A DNA stretch of 64,000 nt, taken from positions 91,162,942 through 91,226,941 of the forward strand of contig OX457056.1 of NCBI GenBank assembly GCA_949752795.1. The letters run 5' to 3'. The stretch comes from Hyperoodon ampullatus. Its lineage: Eukaryota; Chordata; Mammalia; Artiodactyla; Ziphiidae. Shown here in pieces: positions 47,843 through 59,194 of this stretch. The position numbers and the translations under genes are program-made. Every line of letters starts with the position of its first letter. The first letter of the stretch is position 1. A model generated the notes under the pieces. The model searched no databases. It saw nothing but the letters and a program-made list of their open reading frames with translations, and was not told the DNA's origin.

Positions 47843-48540
47843 GCAGAGTAATTATGGTAAACCAAAACATTATTATCCCTTTGTAGAAGGGGAGGGGAAA
47901 AAAACCTCTGGTGAGATTCCCCCTTGCATACTGAGTGACATTCTTGTCTCCGCAGTTGGAAAAGAGAATAAGTTAGAGAAAGCCTAGAGAAGGCAATGAT
48001 CTCAGATGGAGATGGATGGTGGAGAGGCTATTGATGTAATTGCCAAACATGTACTTACCTACCATATGCTTAGCACAAGGCCAATATGATGTATAAAGTA
48101 GATTTTTATAACAGAAATGACAGCTGCTCACCAAAACTTGGTTTCTTTCCTCTCTGGGCTCACAGCTAGACAGCATTTTCCAGACTCCCTTGCAGTTAGT
48201 TGTGATCAAAGTATTAAACAGAAAAAAACTCTACTAAGACAAAAATTGAGCTCTAAGTGGAAGAGAAAACACACTGCATCCTTAGTAGAAGGAAAGCTTT
48301 TCTTAGCACTTAGCTTTGAAAAGGGACAAACTTTGAAGAGCACCTACTAAGTATACCGAGCACAGAATGAGAGGCTTTTCACACGGGTGCATGGAAAAGA
48401 AATATATTTAGGCAAAGAAGAAGGAAAATGCAGTGTCTGATGTTTTCAGTCACTGAAGTCTATTACACGTTGAAGAATGCCTGGTACTAAATGACTGGTA
48501 TCCAGTCAAAACATTTTTACAAGGTATAACTAGAATGAAT
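47843..48540. other. Intergenic sequence, weak old-repeat stretch
   Basis: About 48110-48250 contains gggctcacagctagacagca and ttgcagttagttgtgatcaa, wording known from an old mammalian repeat I cannot name. No gene. Confidence 0.35.
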
Positions 48541-48544
48541 TGTA

Positions 48545-50300
48545 TTTTAAAAATTGTCTTATTGACATATAATTCACACCCCATATAATTCACCCATTCA
48601 ACATGTGCAATGCAATGTTTTCAGTATATTCACAAAGTTGTGCAACCATTGCCACAATCTACTTTTAGAACATTTTCATTCCCCTTTGTATACCCACTCA
48701 TTAATTCCCTTTCCCTCACTACCCGTCCCCTCAGCCCTAAGTAGCCACTCATCTACTCTTGGTCTACTCTTGGTCACTACAAACTTGCCTATTCAGAACA
48801 TTTCATATAAATGGAATCATACAATATGTGATTTATTTTGTGACTGGCTTCTTTCACTTAGCACAGTGTTTTTAAGGTTCATCTATGTCGTAGCATGTAT
48901 CGGTACTCCATTACTTTTTATTGCTGGATGACATTCTATTGTGTGTATTTACCACATTTTGTTTATCCATTTATTTGTTGTTGCACATTTGGGTTGTTTC
49001 CACTTTTGGCCATTGTGAATAATGTTACTATGAATATTTGTGCACAAATTCTCTATGTTTTCATTTCTCTTGGGTATATACTCCTAGGAGTAGAATTGAT
49101 TGGTCATATGGTAACTCTGTTTAATCATTTGAAGAACTACCAGATTGTTTTCCAAAGTGGCTACACCATTTTACATTCCCATCAGCAATGTAGGAGTTTT
49201 CCACTTTTCCCACATCTTTGCCAACCCTTGTTATTATCTGACTTTTTTGATTGTAGCCATCTTAGTGAGTGTGAAGTAGTATCTCATTGTGGTTTTGATT
49301 TGTATTTCCCTAATGAAATTATATTGAATATATTTTCCTGAATATACTTTGCTTATTGGCTACTTGTAGATGTTCTTTGGAAAAAGGCCTAACTAATCCT
49401 TTGTTCATCTTTAAAGTGAGTATTACTGAGTTGTAATTTTATTTTATTTTATTTATTTTTTAAAATAATTTTTATTTATTAATTTTTGGCTGCATTGGGT
49501 CTTTGTTGCCATGCACGGGCTTTCTCTAGTTGTGGTGAGAGGGGGCTACTCTTTGTTGAGGTGCACGGGCTTCTCATTGTGGTGGCTTCTCTTGTTAAGG
49601 AGCACAGGCTTTAGGCGCGTGGGCTTCAGTAGTTGTGGCACGCAGGCTCAGTAGTTGTGGTGCACAGGCTTTGTTGCTCCACGGCATGTGGGATCTTTTT
49701 GGACCAGGGCTCGAACATGTGTCCCCTGCATTGGCAGGCAGATTCTTAACCACTGTGCCACCAGGGAAGTCCCTGAGTTGTAATTTTTAAAAATATATAT
49801 TCCAGATACCAGTTTCTTACCAGATGTATAATTATAAAATATTTCCTCCCATTCTGTGCATTGCCTTTTCACTTTCTTGGACTGTGTCCTTTGAAGCACA
49901 AAAGCTTTTAGTTTTGATGAAGTCCAATTTATTTATTATTTCTTTTGTCATTTGTGCTTTTGCTGTTGTATCTAAGAATCCGTAGTCTAACTAAAGATCA
50001 TGAAGAGTTACTCCTATGTTTTAAGATTTTTATAATTTCATCTCTTACATTTAAGTCTTTGATCCATTTTGAGTTAATTTTTGTATATGGTGTGAGATTT
50101 GGGGGGGGGGTGTCCGATTTACCCTTTTTCCGTGGAATTTCAATTGTTCTAAATCCATTTGTTGAGAAGACCACCCCTTCCCTCATGTACTTGTTTTGGC
50201 AAGCTTGTTGAAAATCATTTGCGCCTAAATGAAAGGGTTTATTTACGAACTCTCAATTCTATTCAATTGATCTCTATCTGGTGACAATGAGTACTAGTAA
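48545..50300 (-). mobile_element. Old L1 (L1M type), split by a SINE
   Basis: Plus strand runs from the 3' region (ttcacaccccatataattca, gtgactggcttctttcactt) through the ORF2 end in reverse (gaatgttac-like wording, ggcattgtgaataatg type) and beyond the SINE into ccagataccagtttcttacc, ttgatccattttgagttaat. It includes a G run at 50100-50110. Confidence 0.82.
49443..49772 (-). mobile_element. CHR SINE, long form, nested in an L1
   Basis: Duplication tgagttgtaatttt at about 49429-49442 and 49774-49787; long-type body. Confidence 0.94.
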
Positions 50301-50755
50301 GTAATTAAGCGATTTGGAACTCTTTGCTCAAAACTGCTCTTAACTGATTTACGCTTTTAGGCAATCCATCATTGTTTGTTTAATTTCAGAGCAAACCTTC
50401 CGAAAGTGGTAAATGACAAACTGTTCCAAAAAAATTAAAGCGAATTAAAATAAATTGTTTGAGAAGGTTCTAAAAAACTCAAAACATCCTGGGGTGTGGT
50501 AATATTTGAAGGAGAAATAACTGGCCTAGTTCACTCGCTCCATTGTTAGTTAGAACGTCTCTCCCTTTCTCCTCAGGGACGGGCACTCTCAAAGATCATT
50601 ATCCATAAAGTGGAGGAAGGCTGAACTTCCACTGCCATCACTGGTTTTCTCTCCCCTGAGTAAGTGTTGGGACGTCTCTAAAAGCCATAGAAAATTCTGT
50701 AATCTCTAGAATTTTTCAACAGCTTTCCCAGAATGCGATTTGTTTACTACCAAAG
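50301..50755. other. Upstream flank of CWH43, nothing recognised
   Basis: Non-repetitive DNA between the L1 and the CpG island. No gene or defined element is seen; distal promoter elements are possible but not visible by eye. Confidence 0.4.
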
Positions 50756-50759
50756 CTGA

Positions 50760-51760
50760 GAAGGAGAAGCGCACACCTGGCCATCGCAGGTGCCCGCTCG
50801 CCCGAGAGCGTCGCCCAGGCCTTAGTAACGCCAAGGTCCTGTTCGCACCTGCTCGCGGAAGGCGCTAGAGCGCCTGGCAGCTCAGGCTCCCCGCCTGCGT
50901 CTAAGCCTTCCTCTCGCAACGCGCCCCTGGGCCTCGTTTAAAGGGCAACGCGGGTGCAGAGTTGCAATGATGCCGTCCTCTTGGGTGCTCGCAGCGCGCC
51001 ATCCCCGGGGCCGCTCTGCCGGCGAGCCCGGCCACCTGGTTTCTTCTGGGCGGCAGGTCGGAGGCCCCCGGGTCCCGCTCGCTGCGCGGTGGCGTCGGCG
51101 GAGGCGGTGGCGCGGGACCGCAGGCCGCGCAGAGGCGGTGGGGCCGGGCGGGGGGTGCTGGATGGGACGGGGCGGTGGCAGCGGGCCCCACTCTCGCCTC
51201 GGCGCGGCTTGCGGGTCGGCGGGCGGCTGCAGGCTCGACGAGAGCCCGAGGCGTGGACGCCGACCCCGGAGGACTCGGCGGCCGGCGCGGTGCGGCGGGT
51301 GTGCGGGCCGCGCGGCTTCCCTCGGCGGCGCCGCTCCGGGCCTCGGCCATGCCCTCGCCGTGGTGAGAAGTGCTCCTGGAGAGCCTCCTGGGTAAGCCGA
51401 GGCCGCCCGCCGCGCATTCGCCGGTCCGCTCCCCCGGCCCTGCCCGGAGCCGCGGTGCTCGGCCGGGTTGGCTGAGCTCCCGGAGGGAGCAACGTGCGCT
51501 TGGTGCCCGGAATAGAGATGCTTATTGTCCCCTGGCAACTTCTGCTGCAGGAGGAATTGAGAGAGAGAGCTCCCACGCCACCCTGGTGTTGCGCCCAAGG
51601 GGCCCGACTTCTTCACCTGTCGGCCTTGAACCGCGAAGCTGGTACCAACCCCGAGTCCCCTCACCCGTGATCTTTAAGTTTAACTGAATAAATTTCAGCA
51701 CCGAACTTTACCTTTCAGAAGGAAAGGGGCAACCGTTTCCCCCGGTAGCTGTAGGTGAGC
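50760..51760 (+). promoter_or_regulatory. CWH43: CpG island promoter of CWH43
   Basis: About 1 kb with very high G+C and dense CpG, densest at 51000-51450, in sharp contrast with the AT-rich surroundings. It covers the first coding exon and its splice donor. Several GC-box-like runs (gggcgg, ggggcgg) are seen, for example at about 51050, 51145 and 51170; there is no clear TATA box. The transcription start cannot be placed from sequence alone. Long open frames on the minus strand here (for example 50882-51664) come from the lack of AT-rich stops and are not genes. Confidence 0.85.
51349..51391 (+). CDS. CWH43: CWH43 coding exon 1, with in-frame TGA at codon 6
   Basis: The ATG at 51349-51351 has a G at -3 and opens MPSPW, then TGA at 51364-51366, then EVLLESLLG to the donor (gtaagc at 51392). 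The human protein, from memory, starts MPSLWREILLES, so the residues on both sides of the stop match and the stop falls exactly on the arginine codon. A CGA to TGA change at a CpG is the simplest explanation. The exon ends in phase 1 and joins exon 2 to make GYVSW. The only in-frame way to start after the stop would be a non-ATG codon here or codon 28 in exon 2. Confidence 0.9.
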
Positions 51761-52224
51761 ACTCAGCGCGGTGGCTACCGCCTGGGTTGACCCCTCACAA
51801 TTGGCCTTGGGTAGTGGCTGTACTTTTGAGTATTTGGTGGAAAACGTCGAATTCGAGTCCCATGTGCTCACTTAGCAGCTTTGCAAAAAGTCCCAAGAAC
51901 AATTATTGTTGTAATAATGTCGGAGTTGTATGGTTGAAATCGGAATTCCCAGACAAATTCAGGAGATTGAATTTCAGAATTCAAGAGATTGCTAGCATCT
52001 CGCTGTTCACGATGAAGGGGAGGGGTGCCTTCCTAAGAACTTGATTTTCTGGGAGCTGGTAATGCTCGGGCTGGGGGGCGAGGCTCATTTTTTGGCCCAG
52101 TCTGTATCTCACAAGTACGCGATGTAAAGCGAATTACATTCAGTGAGTACCTAGGGTGCTAGGTACTGTGTGTACTTTATCTTTTTTAATCTTAATAACT
52201 CTGCGAGGTGGTTAAAAGTACTGC

Positions 52225-52465
52225 TTTTGGTGGTTAAGGGTGGTTTGGAACCAGACCGCTCGGTTTTAAGTTCACTCTGCCATTTGCCACTTTTGTGACC
52301 TTAGGCAACTACTTAACTTTCTGAGTCTAAGGAGTTTTTGTTGTTTGATTTTGCATTTGTAGGAGGGGAGTAGAAATAGTGTCAATTTCATAGGATGCGG
52401 AAGAAGGGAGAAGATGGGGTGAATACTTAGCACAGAGCCTAGCACATGGTAACTGCCCATTGGTT
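52225..52465 (+). repeat. MIR SINE in CWH43 intron 1
   Basis: Contains cttttgtgaccttaggcaac, tactaaactt-like wording and gaatacttagcacagagcct, in MIR order. Confidence 0.7.
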
Positions 52466-52719
52466 AATTATCATCATTGTAGAAGATTACACAGTCAGTA
52501 GTTGGCAGCTGTGAAAGTAACGTCAAATCTGGGTTTTCCACTACTCTGTCTCCTGAGGGTTAGGTTTAAAATAGTCTGCTCACAAGAAAATGATTATTTC
52601 CTAACTAACGTGCCTTTGGCTGTAGTCTGGAGTGGGAGGAAGGAGTTCTGCCGTTTGTTGCTCTTTTTGATTTTCACGATGTTTCTCATTAAAGAAGGGT
52701 CGATTTAGTTAAGGAAGTT

Positions 52720-52985
52720 TTATCAATCAGGGTCCTGACAGGAAACCAGATTTAACCTAGATGGTCCAAATGAAGAGCCTTTAATAAAGGGACTACCTAC
52801 CTACGGGAGGTATGAACGAGGTTAAAGGGACAAGCAAGGGATGTTGAGCCATTCTCATTCTGGGCCTGACAGGAAAGGGGAGGAATTCTGTTACTGGAAC
52901 CCAGTTAAGGCCAGGGTCATGAAGGAGGGCGGCCAGTCGGGAGGAGTTTTAGTGGAGGGAAGGGCTACTGTTTGAAACAATGAGA
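52720..52985 (+). repeat. Ancient interspersed repeat in CWH43 intron 1, family not assigned
   Basis: Contains atcagggtcctgacaggaaa and gagcctttaataaagggact, wording I know from an old mammalian repeat but cannot name. It ends about 45 bp before exon 2. Confidence 0.4.
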
Positions 52986-53029
52986 AAGTTACACTTTCTC
53001 TCTCTCTTAAAAACTTTTTTTTTCCCTAG

Positions 53030-53221
53030 GATATGTTTCTTGGTCTCTCTGCGATGGCCTGGGACCGATGATCTATTACTTTCCCCTGCAAACCCTAGAA
53101 CTCACTGGGCTTGAAGCTTTTGCCATAGCATTTCTTTCTCCATTATTCCTCACAATTACTCCTATCTGGAAATTGGTTAACAAGAAGTGGATGGTAGCCC
53201 TGCTGCAGAAAATTACCGTTG
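53030..53221 (+). CDS. CWH43: CWH43 coding exon 2
   Basis: Acceptor ttttttccctag ends at 53029 and donor gtaaga starts at 53222. The frame is open throughout and encodes [30 protein letters not shown], then a hydrophobic segment ([16 protein letters not shown]) that is probably the first membrane span, and [17 protein letters not shown]. The ATG at 53068-53070 is codon 28, the first in-frame ATG after the exon 1 stop; starting there would keep this membrane segment. Differences from the human protein as remembered are few and conservative. Confidence 0.95.
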
Positions 53222-53494
53222 GTAAGATTTAAAAGTGATTCCTTAAGTTTTTTTTTTAGTTAAAAATCAAGTGAAAATATGTAGACTGTTCTTTGAATGC
53301 TAAATGATTAAATAAAAAATAAAAGATTTCTCTTTCTCTTACTACTACCTTGAAGAGTTTTAGTAGAATTGGAAGTCTAGACCAAGAGTCAGCATATTTA
53401 CATGTTTAACTTTTCCGTCATTTTGGAAGGGATTAAGGATCACTGAGATGAAGAGGGGAAAGATACCTTGGAGAGCAGCTTAACTCTTGAACAT

Positions 53495-53695
53495 TTTTTT
53501 TTTTGCGGTACGCGGGCCTCTCACTGTTGTGGCCTCTCCCGCTGCGGACCACAGGCTCCGGATGCGCAGGCTCAGCGGCCATGGCTCACGGGCCCAGCCG
53601 CTCCGCGGCATGAGGGATCCTCCGGGACCGGGGCACGAACCGTGTCCCCTGCATCGGCAGGCGGACTCCCAACCACTGCGCCACCAGGGAAGCCC
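53495..53695 (-). mobile_element. CHR SINE in CWH43 intron 2
   Basis: Intact body; duplication cttgaacattttt/cttgaacatattt flanks it. It lies about 270 bp downstream of exon 2, antisense to the gene. Confidence 0.94.
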
Positions 53696-53799
53696 TTGAA
53701 CATATTTTTGTTCTTTTTTCCAACTATGACATGAAACTCTGAAGCCATTAAAAAATTGTTAAATGATACTGCCTAAAAATATGAAAATTATGCATGATG

Positions 53800-54575
53800 A
53801 ACACCGTATTAAGCAAAGTCAATCAATAGATTAGGACAGCTATTGCAGCTCTTCCAGTCAGAGGGCTAATTTCATTAATATGTGGAGTTCTTACAAATCA
53901 ATAATAAAAAAGGACCAATCGTTCAATAGAAGAGAAAGCTAAGGATATGATCAGTTTACTGGAAAGGAAATATAACTGGTTCTTAAAAAGATACTAAAAT
54001 GTATAGAATACAAATCATACACACACATATATGCATAGACGGTCTCACATATCAGGTTGGCAAAGAACAAACTCTGACAACACTGTTGTAAGCGTGAGAA
54101 AGCAGGCACTTACGCGTTGCTGGCGGAGCTGTAAAGTGTCACAACTTCTGCAAAGGATCAGTTAGCATTGTTTATCAAAAGGACAAATATGTATCTTTCA
54201 CTCAGCAATCCCACTTCTGGGATTATATCCTATAGATAAACTCACATATGCGTAAAATGATAAAAATAAAAGGTTCTTTAATCATTGCAGCAATGTTTAT
54301 AATAATAATGTTAGAAACAACCTATATGTCATCTATATGGGATAGGTTAGGTTAAATGAGTTATGGTTATAAAACTTGGAGTACTATAGAATACTATGCA
54401 GCTATATTAAAGAATGAGAACATTTCTGTAAGGAAATGGAATGTTCTTCAAAATATGTTGTTAAGTGGGAAAAAAGAAGCACTAAACAGTATGTGCAGAA
54501 TACTAGCATTTGTGTAAAATAGGTTAGATGAAAATATATTTAATAATTAATTGGAAATGCATTAAATAGGTCTAG
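53800..54575 (+). repeat. Old L1 fragment in CWH43 intron 2
   Basis: Contains cactcagcaatcccacttct, gggattatatcctatagata and atgcagctatattaaagaat, a diverged ORF2 end and 3' region. Confidence 0.65.
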
Positions 54576-55199
54576 AAGCATTTTTTTAAAACCTGATACC
54601 ATTTTAGTTGCTTCCAAGGTGAAAAATTTGCTCCTAGACATAGGTATGAAAGGGTAACCTTGCACTGCATACCTTTTGTAGCTTTTGAATTCTGAATTTC
54701 AGTACATCACATTGCCAAAACCCAGCAATTAGAAAATGTACACTTACTATCAAACACTTGAGGTTATTAACATTAATAAATATTGAGAGACCTTGGAGAA
54801 GTACTGGTAGTAAAAAAAAGTAAGGTGAGGTCATGGAGAAAAGGTTTTAAAAAACAAAAACACCGGACTCCAGTCTGGTGGAATCTGTAGCTGAAAAGTC
54901 TGCCTGTCATGCCCTTCTGCTATAACACAGTTGGTTTCTCTGATTTTTCCAAGTGGCATTTGTTCTTGAACCACACTGTGTATATCTTCTGTCTAGGAAC
55001 AGTCACTTGACTTTTTCAGAAACAGTGACAGGAATCACTAGGGAATTGCCTTCTGTTTTTCTGTGCATCAGTCCCTGAAGAAGGCAGAATGTGGTTAGTG
55101 AGTGTAGTGAGTTATGTGGTTACCCACAAAGGTCTAGAGCTCAGAAATAGCAGTGGTCAAGACCACTGGAAAATGCATCCTTTTAAAAGATGATGTCTA

Positions 55200-55418
55200 G
55201 GGTTTCCCTGGTGGCGCAGTGGTTGAGAGTCCGCCTGCCGATGCAGGGGACATGGGTTCATGCCCTGGTCTGGGAAGATCCGACATGCTCCAGAGCGGCT
55301 GGGCCCATGAGCCATGGCCGCTGAGCCTGCGCGTCCGGAGCCTGTGCTCCGCAACGGGAGAGGCCACAACAGTGACAGGCCCACGTACCGCAAAAAATAA
55401 ATAAGTAAGTAAGTAAGT
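55200..55418 (+). mobile_element. CHR SINE in CWH43 intron 2
   Basis: Head has ggtttccctgg instead of ggcttccctgg. Tail changed to (AAGT)n. Exact duplication aaaagatgatgtcta at 55185-55199 and 55419-55433. Confidence 0.95.
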
Positions 55419-55433
55419 AAAAGATGATGTCTA

Positions 55434-56185
55434 TAGGAATGAAATAACCATGAAATTTTCAGCTCTAGAAATAATAGAAATGAAACTTTCTTCTTTTTGA
55501 GTATATATAGTAACTGAGTTAAGCTGGCCTTGGCTTACAGAATCCTTCTATGAATGATGATGGCCTCATCACACTCCTTGGTTGGCTTTATGAGAGGGAT
55601 CTCCTCAGTGGCCCTTTTTTGCTGCCTTTGCTCAATGCTGCCTGTGGCAGCTTTACCTACAAAGCCACCCACTGAACAGTTACTGGGACAGTTTTTTATT
55701 TTTGAGTCCAGTTCTGGCCCAGGAACTTCTGGAGGCTATAATTTAATAGTAAATAATTTGACAGCGGGTATGGTATTTGAGATGCTTCTTGTTGCTCCCC
55801 TTTCATCTGCTTCTTCCCTGAAAACCCATCACCTTGAGTAGAGGTAGAATTGTATTTGAGAGAGGGGAGTGGGTAGGAAAGTGACTCAGAGTTGAGGATG
55901 AAGAAACCAGTTTTTGTCAGATGCTCTTCCAGGTAGCCATTGAGCCTTGTTGATGCTAAAGAGAGGGTGAAGTAAGCCATGATTTGCCTTAAAACTCCCT
56001 TTTCAGATGCTTCTTAAGGAAACGAAACAACTTTGTTTTTACAGAGTCCTAAGGCATTCTTACATAACTACAAAGAAGATCTGAGTGTTCCGTGCTATCT
56101 CATTGCTGACACCTCAGATATTTTAGGTTGATTACTATGTAGTTAACTATTAAACTAGTTCATACTACCAGTGATTTAGGTTATT
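55434..56185. other. CWH43 intron 2, unassigned part
   Basis: No repeat I can name. Holds a 44-codon open stretch with protein-like wording (starting about 55541, NPSMNDDGLITLLGW) after an AG, but with no known match. Confidence 0.4.
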
Positions 56186-56189
56186 TTTG

Positions 56190-57372
56190 ACCTTAAATAT
56201 CTTGACCCACTAAAATGGCTATGTTCAAAAACATAGACAATAAGTGTTGACAAGGATACGAAGAAATTGAAACCCTCACACACTGCTGGTGGAAATGTAA
56301 AATGGTGCAGCTGAGTTGGAAAACAGTTTGGCTGTTCCTCAAGGTGTTAAACATAGTTGTCATATGACCCAACACCTCCACTCCTTGGTATAGACCCAAG
56401 AAAACTGGAAACATATGTTCACATAAGACCTGGTACACAGATGTTCATAACAGCATTATTCATAGTAGCCAAAAAGTAGAAACAACCCAGATGCCCATCA
56501 ACTGATGAATGGATAAACAAAAGGCAGTATATCCATGCCATGGGATATTATTTAGCCATAAAAAGGAATGAAGCACTGATACATGGTACTACATGCATGG
56601 ACCTTTTTAAAAAAAGATTTTATTGAAGTTTCATTGGTTTACACTGTCATGTTGGTTTCAGGTATACAGACAGTGATTCAGTTTTGTATATAATATAATA
56701 TATTTTTCAGATTCTTTTTCCCTATAGGTTATTACAAAATACTGAGAATAGTTCCCAGTGCTATACAGTAGGTCCTTGTTGGTTATCTATTTTATATATA
56801 GTAATGTGTATATGTTAATCCCAACCTCCTAATTGTCCCCCCTGCTTACTTTTCCCATCGGTAACCATAAGTTTGTTTTCTATGTCTGTGAATCTCTTTC
56901 TCTTTTGCAAATAAGTTCATTTGTATCTTTTTTTTTTCTTTTGTAAGATTCCACATATAAGTGGTATCATATATTTGTCTTTCTCCGTTTGGCTTACTTC
57001 ACTTAGTATGAAAGTCTCTAGGCCCATCAACATGGATGAACCTTGAAAACATTATGCTAAGTGAAAAAAAACCAGTCACAGAAGGCTGCATATTTTATGA
57101 TTTCATTTATATGAAATGTCCAGAATAGGAAAAATCCATACAGATAGGAAGTAGAGAAGTGATTGCCGGGGGCTGGGGGTCGGGGTTGGGGGGGAAGAGG
57201 AGGAAAGGGAGGGACTGCTAATGGGCACAGGTTTCCTGGGGTGATGAAATGGTCTGGAATTAGATAGTGGTAAGAGTTGCACAACTTTGTGAATGTATTA
57301 AGAACAATTGAATCATACACTTTAGCAGAGTGAACTTATGGCATGAATGATATCTCAATAAAAATTTTCAAA
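56190..57372 (+). mobile_element. Old L1 3' end in CWH43 intron 2, split by another L1
   Basis: The left half (to about 56603) has aagtgttgacaaggatacga, ccatcaactgatgaatggat, gccataaaaaggaatgaagc. The right half (from about 57025) continues catcaacatggatgaacctt, gaagtgattgccgggggctg and ends tatctcaataaaaattttca. The order is continuous once the inner element is removed. Confidence 0.85.
56604..57024 (-). mobile_element. L1 3' UTR fragment nested in an older L1
   Basis: Plus strand contains attttattgaagtttcattg, acagtaggtccttgttggtt, then the end of ORF2 in reverse (agattccacatataagtggt). Opposite in orientation to the older L1 it splits, which is flanked at the break by related catggacc/catcaacatgga wording. 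Confidence 0.85.
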
Positions 57373-57514
57373 AAGATTTATGCACGCAGATAATTATATA
57401 TTAATTCTACCTTCCCAAGTGTCACCATGGTATCAGACACAGCAGTTATCAAATGCAGATCATCGAATACCAATGCATGATTGCCAGAAATGTTTAGCTC
57501 TCCTTAATTTGCAG

Positions 57515-57635
57515 GCAGCATAGCCTCCTTCCAGGCTCCAAATGCCAAACTTCAGCTTGTGGTTCTCGCGCTCGGTCTGTCTTCCTCACTGGTAGTGCAA
57601 GCCGTGACATGGTGGACAGGAAGTGGTTTGCACAG
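57515..57635 (+). CDS. CWH43: CWH43 coding exon 3
   Basis: Acceptor aatttgcag ends at 57514 and donor gtatgg starts at 57636. Open frame encoding [14 protein letters not shown], then the hydrophobic [19 protein letters not shown], ending SGLH plus a split arginine codon (AG|G). Matches the human segment as remembered, with changes such as R to Q and M to V. Confidence 0.95.
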
Positions 57636-58009
57636 GTATGGTTCATATCTTGTGCCTACAGACAAATAAATGTGGTCAATTACCAAAGGGAAGGTTGGGA
57701 CCAGGAACTGCAAGAATTGTATTTACCTTGCACAAGGCCTTGTAGAAGTCTCACTTTTCTCCTTTTCACAAAATCGGGATGTGAATATTTGCTGTCAGTC
57801 TCAATAACGTTGTGAGAATGAAGGCACTATAACAAGTTGCCTAGGTAACGGGCTATACAAAGGCTAAGTCATGTGCCAACAAGGCTAAGTCATGTAGATT
57901 ACCAACAAGACTACCTCATATACTCCTTCTATGACACTGTGAAATTCACAATGGACATAGTATGTTGAAACCACATAAAAAGTTGTTAAAAATACTTCTG
58001 TGCTTACAG

Positions 58010-58164
58010 GTACTTCAGAATCTGGGGATTCATTTTAGGACAGATTCTTCTTGTTGTTCTCCGCATTTGGTACACTTCACTGAACCCAGTCTGGACTTAT
58101 CAGATGTCCAACAGAGTGATACTGACATTAAGTACCATCGCCACACTTGATCGCATTTACACAG
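58010..58164 (+). CDS. CWH43: CWH43 coding exon 4
   Basis: Acceptor gcttacag ends at 58009, donor gtaagt starts at 58165. Open frame encoding [20 protein letters not shown] (a membrane segment), [18 protein letters not shown] and [13 protein letters not shown]. The intron before it is only 374 bp, and the exon is close to the human sequence as remembered. Confidence 0.95.
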
Positions 58165-58990
58165 GTAAGTGTAGGCCCAGTTTATTTAGGGATTTTCTCT
58201 TTCTTATCTGAATGTAACACATCTTGGAAAGATAAAACTAGTCTTTCTGCACTCTATCTCCATTTCTACTTTTTCTCCCTCTGCAAGAGTAGCCGGCACA
58301 GGTAGTGGACTGTTATCTAATCAGAAGGCACCTTTTCCTCACCAGCATAGAGGGTGACAATAGCAATCCGTCTCTGGCTTGTCTCAGTGTGGAGTGCGAG
58401 AGTAGACCCAGGCCTCATACTCCCTGATGGCTTTCAGCTCTGTCTTCCTCCTCTTTCCCTCTGGACAGGACTTTCCAGAACAAGGACTGTGGGAACTGCA
58501 TGGGTTTGTTTGGGTTTTTTTTGGTTTGTTTGTTTTTTGCTTTTGTTCCCACCCTGCCCCGGGCCCAACTCTGAAGATATTTAAGCTCCAAATATGAAAT
58601 TTAGAAAGAAAGGAAATCCTACATATTCATACCACCTTTCAGATCACCTGTCTGGAGCTGACAAACAAACTTGGACATTTGCTTCACATGCTAACTCGAG
58701 ACTCTTCTGAAAAGAAGGGACAAGTGTTACTAGATTCTACATAACTTGCTCCTGGCTTTGTGTGTAACTCTCAGTGAGTTGCTGTTCAAGGAGAAATTTC
58801 ACAGATTAATGGAAGTTTAGAGGGTTTGGCTCACCATGAACAAAGGTCTTGTATAATTCCCCCTTGGCCCCAATTTTGGCATGAAGTGGGGTTAGTGAGA
58901 ACAAGGGAACATCATGCACGTAAATTGGTCGAGGGACATTGACATTAATTAGAACATTTAGAACTCAGTCTAGTGCCCTAGTATATGTTT

Positions 58991-59194
58991 TGTTTGTTTT
59001 TTTCGGTACACGGGCCTCTCACTGCTGTGGCCTCTCTTGCTGTAGAGCACAGGCTCCGGATGCACAGGCCCAGCGGCCATGGCTCATGGGCCCAGCTGCT
59101 CCGCGGCATGTGGGATCTTCCCGGACCAGGGCACGAACCCGTGTCCCCTGCATCGGCAGGCGGACTCTCAACCACTGTGCCACCAGGGAAGCCC
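58991..59194 (-). mobile_element. CHR SINE in CWH43 intron 4
   Basis: Exact duplication ctagtatatgtttt at 58977-58990 and 59197-59210; intact body, antisense to the gene. Confidence 0.95.

Noticed and set aside
51162..51391. Upstream ATG at 51162 in another frame, reading through exon 1 past the TGA
   Set aside because: After splicing to exon 2 it is out of frame with CWH43 and meets a stop within about 30 codons, so it cannot rescue the protein.
50882..51664. Open frame of 260 codons on the minus strand in the CpG island (and overlapping frames on both strands)
   Set aside because: GC-rich DNA has few stops; all six frames are long here. The real coding exon on the plus strand lies within it, and composition (Arg, Pro, Ala, Gly rich) is what random GC-rich sequence gives.
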